A stretch of 64,000 nucleotides of DNA from an uncultured Hyphomonas sp. Lineage in GTDB: Bacteria > Pseudomonadota > Alphaproteobacteria > Caulobacterales > Hyphomonadaceae. Under the pieces are notes generated by a model. It searched no databases. It was given only the letters and a program-made list of their open reading frames with translations, and was not told where the DNA came from. Location: contig NZ_OY776147.1 of NCBI RefSeq assembly GCF_963675305.1, forward strand, positions 1,426,001 to 1,490,000, written 5' to 3'. Below, one piece after another: positions 43,028 through 51,895 of this stretch (the first letter of the stretch is position 1; each line of letters opens with the position of its first letter). The translations under genes were made by a program, and so were the position numbers.

Positions 43028-44347
43028 ATGCGGCTTTCCAGATACTTCCTGCCCGTTTCCAAGGAAGCGCCGGCAGATGCGGCCATTGTCTCGCACAAGC
43101 TGATGCTGCGCACCGGCATGGTGCGTCAGAACGGAGCGGGCATCTACACCTGGCTGCCGCTGGGCTATCGCGTCCTGAAAAAGATCGAACAGATCGTGCG
43201 GGAAGAGATGGACCGCGCAGGCGCCGTCGAACTTCTCATGCCCACGCTGCAGCAGGCCGATCTTTGGCGCGAATCCGGCCGTTATGACGATTACGGCAAG
43301 GAGATGCTCCGCATCAAAGACCGGCATGACCGGGACATGCTCTACGGCCCGACCAATGAAGAGCTGATCACCGACGTCTTCCGGTCTTATGTGAAAAGCT
43401 ACAAGCAGCTGCCGCTGAACCTGTATCACCAGCAATGGAAGTTCCGCGATGAAGTCCGCCCGCGCTTTGGTGTGATGCGTGGCCGCGAATTCCTGATGAA
43501 GGATGCCTATTCCTTCGACCTCGATGAAGACGGTGCGCGGGTCGCTTACTACAAGATGTTCTGCGCCTATCTGAACGCGTTCAGCCGCATGGGCCTGACC
43601 GCCGTACCGATGCGCGCCGACACAGGCCCGATTGGGGGCGAACTCAGCCACGAATTCATCATCCTTGCCGATACGGGCGAGAGCGCAGTTTTCTGTGACA
43701 AGACGCTGCTGGATATGGAACCGCCCGGGCTGGACCTCGACTTTAACGGTGATCTGTCCGGCGAAGTGGAAAAGCGTACACAATACTACGCAGCCACAGA
43801 AGAGATGCATGACGAGGCGGCCTTCGCGGCCATTCCGGAAGACCGTCAGGTCTCCGCGCGCGGCATCGAAGTCGGCCACATCTTCAATTTCGGCACCAAA
43901 TATTCAAAGCCCATGAACGCCGTGGTGCAGGGGCCGGATGGTCAGATGGTACCGGTCCAGATGGGCAGCTACGGTATCGGCGTCTCGCGCCTCGTCGGCG
44001 GTATCATCGAGGCCTGCCATGACGAGAACGGCATTGTGTGGCCGGAGTCCGTGGCGCCGTTCCATGTCGGCCTGATCAATATGCGCGTGGGCGACGAAGC
44101 CTGCGACAAGGCCTGCGGCGATCTCTACGAGCAGCTGGAAGCGGCTGGTATCGACACGCTGTACGACGACACCGATGACCGGGCCGGTGCGAAGTTCGCG
44201 CGGATGGATCTGATCGGCCTGCCATGGCAGCTGGTGATTGGTCCGAAAGGCCTTGAAAAGGGCATAGTTGAGGTCAAGAACCGCAAGACCGGTGAGAAGG
44301 TGGAACTGCCCTTCGCTGAAGTCATTGCAAAGGTTACGCCCGCATGA
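43028..44347 (+). CDS. proS: Prolyl-tRNA synthetase, short type without editing domain
   Basis: This class II enzyme charges tRNA-Pro. The 439-residue length is that of alphaproteobacterial ProS, which lacks the editing insert of about 180 residues between motifs 2 and 3. Motif 1 is within GIYTWLPLGYRVLKKIEQIV, motif 2 is RDEVRPRFGVMRGREFLMKD, and motif 3 is GSYGIGVSRLVGGIIE. The C-terminal anticodon-binding domain begins near residue 340. I chose the ATG at 43028 because family members start MRLSRYFLP; a GTG at 42992 lies in frame but gives a 12-residue extension. Its stop overlaps lolC. Confidence 0.97.
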   Translation: MRLSRYFLPVSKEAPADAAIVSHKLMLRTGMVRQNGAGIYTWLPLGYRVLKKIEQIVREEMDRAGAVELLMPTLQQADLWRESGRYDDYGKEMLRIKDRHDRDMLYGPTNEELITDVFRSYVKSYKQLPLNLYHQQWKFRDEVRPRFGVMRGREFLMKDAYSFDLDEDGARVAYYKMFCAYLNAFSRMGLTAVPMRADTGPIGGELSHEFIILADTGESAVFCDKTLLDMEPPGLDLDFNGDLSGEVEKRTQYYAATEEMHDEAAFAAIPEDRQVSARGIEVGHIFNFGTKYSKPMNAVVQGPDGQMVPVQMGSYGIGVSRLVGGIIEACHDENGIVWPESVAPFHVGLINMRVGDEACDKACGDLYEQLEAAGIDTLYDDTDDRAGAKFARMDLIGLPWQLVIGPKGLEKGIVEVKNRKTGEKVELPFAEVIAKVTPA

Positions 44348-45630
44348 GTCAGGCCGCTGCGCCATTTGGACGTCTCGAACGAACCCTGGCCTGGCGGTAC
44401 CTGCGCGCCCGGCGTGAGCATGGCGGCGCGAGCCTGATCTCGATCATCTCCTTCGTCGGCATTTTCTTCGCCGTTGCGGCGCTGATCATCACCATGTCGA
44501 TCATGAGCGGTTTCCGCGCGACGCTTCTGGATGCGTTGCTGGGCGGACAGCCGCATGTCTACGCCGTGGTCAATCAGTACACTGAGGCCGAAGCCGAGGC
44601 GATTGCCGACAAGATTCGGGAGGTACCGGGTGTTACCAGCGCATCGCCCTATATCGAGGAATACGTCCTCGTCACGGCGAATGGCCGCAAGACAGGTGCT
44701 GTCGTGCGCGCGCTGCGCAACGAAGACCTCGCAACGCTCGCCTTTCTGAAGGACCATGGGCAGGCGGCCATCGATGCCGGGTTCGGCGTCGGGCGCAATG
44801 GCGGCAACACGATCATGATGGGCTCTTTCCTGGCGGCGGGCCGCGAAGGCTTGGGTGTCATTCCGGGCGACAAGGTGGAGATCATTACCACCGGCACCAA
44901 TGCCAGCGTCATGGGCGCCACGCCGCGCTCCAAGGCCTATACGGTGGGTGAAATCTTCTCCACCGGCAGTGTCGAGCTCGACATGGCCTATATCTTCATG
45001 CCGATGGACCAGGCGCAGATCCTGTTCCAGTCCAAGGATCATTACCAGATGCTGGACATCCGGCTGAAGGACCCGGACAAGACGCAGGAAGCCATGCGGG
45101 CCATTTCGCTCGCCACCGGCAATGCCGTGATGATGTATGACTGGAAGAGCCAGCGCGCGGCCTATCTGAACGCCCTGAAAGTGGAACGGACCATGGTGCG
45201 CCTGCTGGTCATGGTGATCATGGGGATCGCGACGCTGAACATTATCGTCGGCGTGGTCATGCTGGTGAAGAACAAGACCCGCGACATCGCGATCCTGCGC
45301 ACGATCGGCCTCGGCCGCGGCGGCGTGCTGCGCGTGTTCCTGATGGTCGGCACCGTGCTTGGTTCGCTGGGCGCGCTTCTGGGCATGACGGTCGGCGTCC
45401 TGTTCATCCTGAACATCGGCGCCATCGAGGCCTTCATCAATCTGTTCATGGACGGCGGCAAGGTATTTGACGCGGAGACCTATGGCCTCGCGCACCTGCC
45501 GGCGATCCTCGACTGGGGCGACGTGTTCAGCACCGGCCTCTACGCCCTCGGCATGTCGGCCTTCGTTTCTCTTATTCCGGCCTGGTGGGCCTCCCGCCAG
45601 GATCCGGTCAGCGCCCTGAGGTTCGAGTGA
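44344..45630 (+). CDS. lolC: Lipoprotein-releasing system permease (LolC/LolE family)
   Basis: This inner-membrane permease with LolD extracts lipoproteins for transfer to LolA. The 428-residue protein has the typical layout: a first membrane helix at about 30-55, a large periplasmic domain (about 60-270), and three helices near 285-310, 335-370 and 395-420. The N-terminal WRYLRARREHGGASLISIISFVG is the family start. Only one permease gene is present, so the exporter may be a homodimer of a LolF-like protein. The start overlaps proS and the stop overlaps lolD. Confidence 0.93.
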   Translation: MSQAAAPFGRLERTLAWRYLRARREHGGASLISIISFVGIFFAVAALIITMSIMSGFRATLLDALLGGQPHVYAVVNQYTEAEAEAIADKIREVPGVTSASPYIEEYVLVTANGRKTGAVVRALRNEDLATLAFLKDHGQAAIDAGFGVGRNGGNTIMMGSFLAAGREGLGVIPGDKVEIITTGTNASVMGATPRSKAYTVGEIFSTGSVELDMAYIFMPMDQAQILFQSKDHYQMLDIRLKDPDKTQEAMRAISLATGNAVMMYDWKSQRAAYLNALKVERTMVRLLVMVIMGIATLNIIVGVVMLVKNKTRDIAILRTIGLGRGGVLRVFLMVGTVLGSLGALLGMTVGVLFILNIGAIEAFINLFMDGGKVFDAETYGLAHLPAILDWGDVFSTGLYALGMSAFVSLIPAWWASRQDPVSALRFE

Positions 45631-46319
45631 TGACGGCCCCTGTGCTTGAACTCGCCGGCATCAACCGCGTCTACAAGACCGCCGCAGGCGAGCTGAACGT
45701 GCTGTCCGACGCGAACCTTCAGCTGCAGGCGGGTGAGCTTGTCGGCCTGATCGGTCCGTCCGGGTCCGGCAAGTCGACCCTGTTGCACACCGCCGGCCTG
45801 CTGGAACGGCCGGAGGCAGGCGTGGTCCTGCTCGATGGCATCGATTGCCTGAAGCTGGACGACAAGGCGCGCACGGCGATGCGCCGCTCCAAGATCGGCT
45901 TTGTCTATCAGTTCCACCACTTGCTGCCGGAGTTCAACGCGGCGGACAATGTGGCGATGCCCCTGATGATTGCAGGCGTCAGCCGCAAGGCGGCGCGCGA
46001 GACGGCGACCGAACTGCTGGGCGAGATGGGGCTTGACCACCGGGCCGATCACCAGCCGGGCCAGATGTCCGGCGGGGAGCAGCAACGTGTGGCCATTGCC
46101 CGGGCGCTCGCCAACAATCCGCGCCTTGTGATCGCGGACGAGCCGACCGGCAATCTCGATCCGGCCACAACGGCGCGGGTCTTTGCCACCTTCATCAAGA
46201 TGGCCCGGGAAGAGGGCGCGGCAGTGCTCGTTGCCACCCACAACCACGCGCTGACGACTCATATGGACCGCGTTCTGACGCTGGAAGACGGTCAGCTGGT
46301 TCCGTACGAACCGGAATAA
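45630..46319 (+). CDS. lolD: Lipoprotein-releasing system ATP-binding protein LolD
   Basis: This is the ABC ATPase (229 residues) that powers the upstream permease. The Walker A motif is GPSGSGKST, the Q-loop is in VYQFHHLLPEFNA, the ABC signature is MSGGEQQRVAIARAL, and Walker B is LVIADEPTGNLDP. The LLPEFNAxxNVxMPL segment is typical of the LolD/MacB group. I chose the ATG at 45630, which shares the A of the lolC stop. It is the last gene of the long plus-strand run; dnaE begins 78 bases later with its own ribosome site. Confidence 0.96.
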   Translation: MTAPVLELAGINRVYKTAAGELNVLSDANLQLQAGELVGLIGPSGSGKSTLLHTAGLLERPEAGVVLLDGIDCLKLDDKARTAMRRSKIGFVYQFHHLLPEFNAADNVAMPLMIAGVSRKAARETATELLGEMGLDHRADHQPGQMSGGEQQRVAIARALANNPRLVIADEPTGNLDPATTARVFATFIKMAREEGAAVLVATHNHALTTHMDRVLTLEDGQLVPYEPE

Positions 46320-46397
46320 GCTGTGAATCCCGGGCATTGCGGTCTGGTCTGGCACGGCCGGGCCCGTCAGTTTATCCTGTCCGCAGGAGAATAAGCC

Positions 46398-49300
46398 TTG
46401 TCCGAGTCGCCCTTCATCCATCTTGCCATTCGCTCCAGCTATTCGCTGCTGGAGAGCATGATTTCGCCGAAGGATGTGAAGGCCTGGTGCAAGGAGCATC
46501 TTGTCCCGGCCGTGGCGATCACCGACCGTAACAATTTGTTCGGCGCATTGGAAATCTCGCTCACCCTGTCTGGCGCAGGCATCCAGCCCATCATGGCCTG
46601 CTGTTTCGATGTCGTGGAAGACGTGCCGCGGGCCGAACCCTCGCGCCTGTCGCTGTATGCTCAGAACGAGACCGGCTACCGCCGCCTGATGTACCTGTCG
46701 TCGCGCGCCTATCTGGACGCAGCCGACGGCGTGCCGAAACTTTCCCGCGCACTGCTGATGGAGCAGACAGACGGCCTGATCGTGCTGACGGGCGGCGCCG
46801 AGGGCGAAGTTGCGAAACACCTCCTGAAAGGGCGTGTCGCGGATGCGCGGACGGAGCTGTCCACGCTGGCGGGTGCCTATCCGGGCCGGTGCTATGTCGA
46901 GATCACCCGCCATGGCACGCCGGAGGAGCGCGCCGTTGAGGAAGGCCTGATCGAGCTTGCCTATGAGCTGGAGCTGCCTCTGGTCGCCACGCATGATGCC
47001 CGCTTCATGAAGCCGGAAGATGCACAGGCGCACGACGCCATGATGTGTATCTCCAATGGCGAATATCTCGGCCAGCCGGACCGCAAACAGGTCAGCGCGC
47101 AGCAATACCTGAAATCGCCTTCGGAAATGCGGCTGTTGTTCGCGGATCTGCCGGAGGCCATCGAAAACACGGTCGAGATTGCGCGGCGCTGTTCGGTGAA
47201 GTCGGAAACGCACAAGCCGATCCTGCCGCACTTCTCGAATGAAGGCCGGTCTGAAGCGGAGGAACTGCGCAAGCAGGCGCTGGAAGGCCTCGAACTCCGC
47301 CTGAAGGAAGCGGACCAGCTTTATGCAGACCGGGAGACCTATTTCGAACGGCTGGACTATGAGCTCGGCATCATTGAACGGATGGGGTTTCCCGGTTACT
47401 TCCTGATCGTTTCGGACTTTATCAAATGGGCCAAGGAACACGGCATTCCGGTAGGGCCGGGCCGGGGCTCGGGTGCCGGGTCGGTTGTCGCCTGGGTGCT
47501 GCTGATCACAGACCTTGATCCGCTGCGGTTCGATCTCCTGTTCGAGCGCTTCCTGAATCCGGAACGCGTCTCGATGCCTGACTTCGATGTCGACTTCTGC
47601 CAGGAGCGGCGCGGTGAAGTGATCCGTTATGTCCGCGACAAGTATGGCGCGGACTCCGTGGCGATGATCATCACCTTCGGCACGCTGCAGGCGAAGGCTG
47701 TGGTGCGAGATGTCGGCCGCGTGATGCAGATGCCGTACGGCCAAGTCGACCGGCTGGCAAAGCTGATCCCGTTCAATCCGGCCAATCCGCCGAAGCTGCA
47801 GGACGCCATCGACGACGAGCCGAAATTTTATGAGGAGATGGATGCCGACGAACGCGTTGGCGAGCTTCTCAAGATCGCGCTGAAACTGGAAGGCAAATAC
47901 CGGAATGCCGGGACGCACGCCGCTGGTGTCGTGATCGGCGACCGGCCGCTGGTGGAGCTGGTGCCGCTCTATAATGATCCGCGGGCAGATCTTCCGGCAA
48001 CCCAGTTCAACATGAAATATGCCGAGACGGCCGGACTGGTGAAGTTTGACTTTCTCGGTCTGAAAACCCTGACCGTTATCGATCGGGCACTGAAATTCAT
48101 CCGGCGCGACGGCAAGGATGTCGGCCCGGAGTGGAAGAGCCTGGACGATCAGGCCACGTACGACATGATGGGCAGTGGTGACACGCTCGGCGTCTTCCAG
48201 CTTGAAGGCGCGGGCATGCGCGATACGCTGAAAAAGGTGCGCCCGCACAGCCTGGAAGACGTGATCGCTATTATTTCACTTTATCGTCCGGGTCCGATGG
48301 AGAACATCCCGGTCTATATCGAGGGCAAGGAAAACCCTGAAGGCGTGAAGTACGCCCACCCCGACCTGAAGCCCGTTCTGGAAGCCACCTATGGCGTGCC
48401 GGTTTATCAGGAACAGGTGATGCGGATGGCGCAGGAAATCGCCGGCTACTCGCTCGGCGACGCTGACCTCCTGCGCCGCGCCATGGGTAAGAAAAAAGTC
48501 GAAGAGATGATCGCCCAGCGCCAGCGCTTCGTGGAAGGCGCGGCGGCGAACAAGCAGATGGAACCCGCGCTCGCGAACGAAATCTTCGACACGATGGAGA
48601 AGTTCGCAGGCTACGGCTTCAACAAGTCCCACGCTGCGGCCTATGCGCTGATCGGCTATCATACGGGCTATCTGAAACGGCACTTCCCGGTGGAGTTCCT
48701 CGCCGCTTCGATGAGCCTCGATCTTGGCAACACTGACAAGCTCGCGGCCTTCTTTCAGGAAGCCAAGCGGCTGAAGATCCCGGTGATCGCGCCGGATGTG
48801 AATTCCTCGACCGCCGATTTCGATGTGCGCGATGGCTCGATCGTATACGCGCTGGGGGCACTCAAGGGCGTCGGCCTCGAAGCGATGAAGCATGTCGTGG
48901 CGATCCGGGAAAAGGACGGGCCGTTCAAGGACATCTACGACTTCGCCGAACGGGTCGATCCGAAGCATGTGAACAAGAAGGCGTTTGAATCCCTTTCCAA
49001 GGCAGGTGCGTTCGACTGTTTCGATAAGAACCGCGCCCGCGTGCTCGCCGGGGCGCCGATGCTGGCCCAGATGGCGGCGAGCGCGGCGGAAGACCGGATG
49101 GGCGGGCAAGGCGGCCTGTTTGGCGATGCCGAGCCGGCCCTGCGCCCCGCCATGCCGGCGGTGAAGGCCTGGAACGGCCAGCAGAAACTGGATGAGGAAT
49201 TCCGCTCGATCGGGTTCTACTTCTCCGGCCACCCGCTGGATGACGTGCTCTCCGGTCTCGACCGGGAACGGGTGACTCTGGCGATGGAGATCGAGGAACG

Positions 49301-49820
49301 CGCCTCCGACGGGAAGCCTATCGAAATGATCGGTATTGTCCGCCTGCGCTCAGACAAGCCTGCCCGCAATGGCGGCAAGTTTGCCTTTCTCACCCTGTCC
49401 GACCCGACGGGGGAGGTGGAGATGATGGTCTTCCCGGAGACGCTGTCCCAGAATTACGACCTGCTACAGGTCGGCAATGCCGTGGCGGTGACGGTCGGTG
49501 TGAAGCGGAACGGGGAGGAGATCCGTCTCAACGCCGAACGGGTGCTCCCGCTGGAATCGGCCCGTCTCAGCCGGGGGATGGGGGCGTTGAAAGTGCGCCT
49601 CGCCGTCGGGGCCAATCCGTCGGAGATTGCCGGGGTTGTCCACCACCTCGCCAAGCTGCCGGATGCCGAGCGCGGGGAAATCCTGGTCGAGGTGCCGCTG
49701 GAGGATGGCCGGCTGGTCATTCTCAAGCTGCCGGCCACTTACACAATCAGCCTGAAAGCCCAGCGGGCATTGAAGGATGTCCCCGGCGTGGAACGGGTGG
49801 AGCCGCAGAAGGCCGCCTGA
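46398..49820 (+). CDS. dnaE: DNA polymerase III alpha subunit
   Basis: This is the replicative polymerase catalytic subunit (1140 residues). The N-terminal PHP domain is followed by the polymerase core with aspartates Asp397 and Asp399 in PDFDVDFCQERR and Asp551 in VKFDFLGLKTL, a helix-hairpin-helix region, and a C-terminal OB fold (IGIVRLRSDK). In the PHP domain the canonical HLHxH is H8-L-A-I-R12, so metal ligands are missing and the domain probably has no proofreading activity; a separate DnaQ exonuclease would be needed. The start is TTG at 46398 with AGGAGA seven bases upstream. Confidence 0.97.
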   Translation: MSESPFIHLAIRSSYSLLESMISPKDVKAWCKEHLVPAVAITDRNNLFGALEISLTLSGAGIQPIMACCFDVVEDVPRAEPSRLSLYAQNETGYRRLMYLSSRAYLDAADGVPKLSRALLMEQTDGLIVLTGGAEGEVAKHLLKGRVADARTELSTLAGAYPGRCYVEITRHGTPEERAVEEGLIELAYELELPLVATHDARFMKPEDAQAHDAMMCISNGEYLGQPDRKQVSAQQYLKSPSEMRLLFADLPEAIENTVEIARRCSVKSETHKPILPHFSNEGRSEAEELRKQALEGLELRLKEADQLYADRETYFERLDYELGIIERMGFPGYFLIVSDFIKWAKEHGIPVGPGRGSGAGSVVAWVLLITDLDPLRFDLLFERFLNPERVSMPDFDVDFCQERRGEVIRYVRDKYGADSVAMIITFGTLQAKAVVRDVGRVMQMPYGQVDRLAKLIPFNPANPPKLQDAIDDEPKFYEEMDADERVGELLKIALKLEGKYRNAGTHAAGVVIGDRPLVELVPLYNDPRADLPATQFNMKYAETAGLVKFDFLGLKTLTVIDRALKFIRRDGKDVGPEWKSLDDQATYDMMGSGDTLGVFQLEGAGMRDTLKKVRPHSLEDVIAIISLYRPGPMENIPVYIEGKENPEGVKYAHPDLKPVLEATYGVPVYQEQVMRMAQEIAGYSLGDADLLRRAMGKKKVEEMIAQRQRFVEGAAANKQMEPALANEIFDTMEKFAGYGFNKSHAAAYALIGYHTGYLKRHFPVEFLAASMSLDLGNTDKLAAFFQEAKRLKIPVIAPDVNSSTADFDVRDGSIVYALGALKGVGLEAMKHVVAIREKDGPFKDIYDFAERVDPKHVNKKAFESLSKAGAFDCFDKNRARVLAGAPMLAQMAASAAEDRMGGQGGLFGDAEPALRPAMPAVKAWNGQQKLDEEFRSIGFYFSGHPLDDVLSGLDRERVTLAMEIEERASDGKPIEMIGIVRLRSDKPARNGGKFAFLTLSDPTGEVEMMVFPETLSQNYDLLQVGNAVAVTVGVKRNGEEIRLNAERVLPLESARLSRGMGALKVRLAVGANPSEIAGVVHHLAKLPDAERGEILVEVPLEDGRLVILKLPATYTISLKAQRALKDVPGVERVEPQKAA

Positions 49821-49921
49821 GGACATCTGTCATCATGCCCGGGTCAGCCATGGTCATGGTGTAGTCCGGTATAGTCATGAAATGGTCATTGGAAGGCCTG
49901 CCAAAACAGGTGTCTGGGCGC

Positions 49922-49949
49922 TTGCCCGGCAGGGGAATTTCTGTATAAG
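49922..49949 (+). promoter_or_regulatory. Candidate rpsB promoter
   Basis: TTGCCC at 49922-49927 and TATAAG at 49944-49949 with a 16-base spacer fit a housekeeping promoter. A start near 49956 would begin just before the rpsB leader structure. The preceding bases 49821-49921 after dnaE show no gene or clear terminator. Confidence 0.5.
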
Positions 49950-49969
49950 CCGCCTCATCTTAAACCAGT

Positions 49970-50036
49970 TCACGGGTGCATCCGGTGCTGCGGGCCATGG
50001 TGGTCCAAAGTTCCACCCGTGACGGCCAACCGGATG
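49970..50036 (+). promoter_or_regulatory. rpsB leader: predicted H-type pseudoknot reaching the ribosome site
   Basis: Stem 1 is TCACGGGTG (49970-49978) with CACCCGTGA (50014-50022), nine perfect pairs. Stem 2 is CATCCGGT (49979-49986), inside the stem 1 loop, with ACCGGATG (50029-50036), eight perfect pairs. A third hairpin, GGGCCA (49992-49997) with TGGTCC (50001-50006), fills the remaining loop. Stem 2 touches the Shine-Dalgarno GGAG at 50036-50039, seven bases before the rpsB ATG. In E. coli and relatives, S2 represses rpsB-tsf through a leader pseudoknot. This leader probably acts likewise, by inference. Confidence 0.7.
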
Positions 50037-50046
50037 GAGACAATCG

Positions 50047-50841
50047 ATGGCCCTACCTGACTTCACCATGCGTCAGCTGCTCGAAGCTGGCGTTCACTTC
50101 GGTCACCAAACCCACCGCTGGAACCCGCGTATGAAGCCGTACATCTACGGCGACCGCTCCGGCATTCACATCATGGACCTTTCCAAGACTGTGCCGGCTC
50201 TGCACCAGGCACTGCTGTTCGTGCGTGATACGGTGGCCAAGGGCGGCCGCGTGCTGTTCGTCGGCACCAAGCGCCAGGCCCAGGAGCCGGTGGCTGAAGC
50301 CGCACAGCGCTGCGCCCAGTACTACATGAACCACCGCTGGCTTGGCGGCACGCTGACCAACTGGTCCACCGTGTCCAACTCGATCAAGCAGCTGCGCGAA
50401 CTGAACGCCATGTTCGAAAGCGGCGGCGGTTCCGGCCTGACCAAGAAAGAGCTGCTCGATCTGGAGCGCCGTCGTGAGAAGCTCCAGAAATCTCTGGGCG
50501 GCATCGCGGACATGGGCGGCCTGCCGTCGGCCATGATCGTGATCGACACCAACAAGGAAGCCATCGCCGTTCAGGAAGCCCGCAAGCTGGGTATCCCGGT
50601 CGTGGCTGTCCTCGATACGAACTGCGACCCGGCCGATGCCGACTACGGCTTCCCGGGCAATGACGACGCTGCGCGCGCCATCTCGCTCTACTGCAACCTG
50701 TTCGCCGATGCCGTCCTCGATGGTCTGGCAGAATCCTCCGCCGGCCTCGGCGTGGACCTGGGCGAGCTGGAAGATGTTGCAGGCGTTGTGGATGGCGACG
50801 TTGCTGCAGCAGACCAAACGGCTGACGAAGCCGGCGCATAA
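50047..50841 (+). CDS. rpsB: 30S ribosomal protein S2
   Basis: S2 (264 residues) binds the small subunit late and is needed for S1 binding. FTMRQLLEAGVHFGHQTHRWNPRM and KPYIYGDRSGIHIMDLSKT are conserved family segments. The C-terminus has an acidic Asp/Glu/Ala-rich extension. It precedes tsf by 37 bases in the standard rpsB-tsf pair, and the leader in front of it can fold as a pseudoknot. Confidence 0.98.
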   Translation: MALPDFTMRQLLEAGVHFGHQTHRWNPRMKPYIYGDRSGIHIMDLSKTVPALHQALLFVRDTVAKGGRVLFVGTKRQAQEPVAEAAQRCAQYYMNHRWLGGTLTNWSTVSNSIKQLRELNAMFESGGGSGLTKKELLDLERRREKLQKSLGGIADMGGLPSAMIVIDTNKEAIAVQEARKLGIPVVAVLDTNCDPADADYGFPGNDDAARAISLYCNLFADAVLDGLAESSAGLGVDLGELEDVAGVVDGDVAAADQTADEAGA

Positions 50842-50878
50842 GACGCGCCGGTACAATCGAGACTGAGGGAATACAGCT

Positions 50879-51784
50879 ATGGCTGAGATTACAGCTGCGC
50901 TTGTGAAAGCGCTCCGTGAAAAAACGGGCGCTGGCATGATGGACGCCAAAAAGGCGCTCGTCGAAAACAATGGTGACGAAGCAGCAGCCACCGAGTGGCT
51001 GCGTGCGAAAGGCCTGTCCAAGGCTGCCAAGAAGTCGGGCCGTACGGCCGCTGACGGCCTGGTGGCAGTTCAGGTTTCCGAAGATGGCAAAGCCGGCGCG
51101 ATCGTCGAGCTGAACGCCGAAACGGACTTCGTTGCCCGTAACGAAAAGTTCCAATCCGCTCTGGCTGGCATCACCAAGGCCGCCCTGGGCACCGACGGTA
51201 CCGTCGAAGCCCTGGCGGGTGCCCCGTCGCCGGATGGCGAAGGTACGGTTGATGACCTGATCAAGCGCCTGATCGCCACCATCGGTGAGAACATGACCCT
51301 GCGCCGTTCGGCCAAGCTGTCGGCAGATGGTAAAGTGGCCTCCTACATCCACAACGCCGAAGCCCCGGGCATGGGCAAGGTGGGTGTGCTGGTCGCGCTC
51401 GACGGTTCCGGTGACCTGGACGATATCGGCCGCAAGGTCGCGATGCACATCGCTGCAACGTCTCCGGCCGCTGCGACGACCGATGAGCTGGATCCGGCCA
51501 TCGTTGAAGCTGAGAAGCGCGTTCTGACGGAACAGGCCCGTGAAAGCGGCAAGCCGGACAATGTCATCGAGAAGATGATCGTTGGCCGCATGCAGAAGTT
51601 CTACAAGGAAGTCGTGCTGGTTGAGCAGCCCTTCGTCATGAACCCCGACCAGACGGTTGGCGAGTTCCTTAAAGGCGAAGGTGCGACGCTGAAGGGCTTC
51701 GTCCACTTCAAACTCGGTGAAGGCATCGAGAAAGAAGAAGACAACTTCGCAGACGAAGTCGCCTCCATGACAAAAGGCGCCTGA
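50879..51784 (+). CDS. tsf: Translation elongation factor Ts
   Basis: EF-Ts exchanges GDP for GTP on EF-Tu. The 301-residue protein begins with the family motif TAALVKALREKTGAGMMDAKKAL, and the second motif is EIVELNAETDFVARN-like (here GAIVELNAETDFVARNEKF). The start ATG at 50879 follows a GAGGGA-like site. A terminator-like hairpin lies between it and pyrH. Confidence 0.98.
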   Translation: MAEITAALVKALREKTGAGMMDAKKALVENNGDEAAATEWLRAKGLSKAAKKSGRTAADGLVAVQVSEDGKAGAIVELNAETDFVARNEKFQSALAGITKAALGTDGTVEALAGAPSPDGEGTVDDLIKRLIATIGENMTLRRSAKLSADGKVASYIHNAEAPGMGKVGVLVALDGSGDLDDIGRKVAMHIAATSPAAATTDELDPAIVEAEKRVLTEQARESGKPDNVIEKMIVGRMQKFYKEVVLVEQPFVMNPDQTVGEFLKGEGATLKGFVHFKLGEGIEKEEDNFADEVASMTKGA

Positions 51785-51821
51785 TCAGGCTTGCCTTTCC
51801 GCCCGTCAGGGGCTTTGAACA

Positions 51822-51857
51822 TCCCGGTCGCCCATGACAGGCGGCCGGGAATCTTTT
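51822..51857 (+). terminator. Terminator-like hairpin between tsf and pyrH
   Basis: CCCGGTCGCC (51823-51832) pairs with GGCGGCCGGG (51840-51849), one G-T, around a seven-base loop and is followed by ATCTTTT. It probably ends or attenuates the rpsB-tsf transcript. Confidence 0.75.
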
Positions 51858-51895
51858 AGGAGGCCATGAGGCTTCCAGCGAAGGGAAAAAACACG

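Noticed and set aside
49821..49921. Gene or terminator after dnaE
   Set aside because: No frame with a ribosome site and no hairpin with a T run was seen.
51866..51895. ATG at 51866 as the pyrH start
   Set aside because: AGGAGG is only two bases upstream, too close for initiation, and the added residues are not seen in the family. The ATG at 51896 has a well-spaced site.
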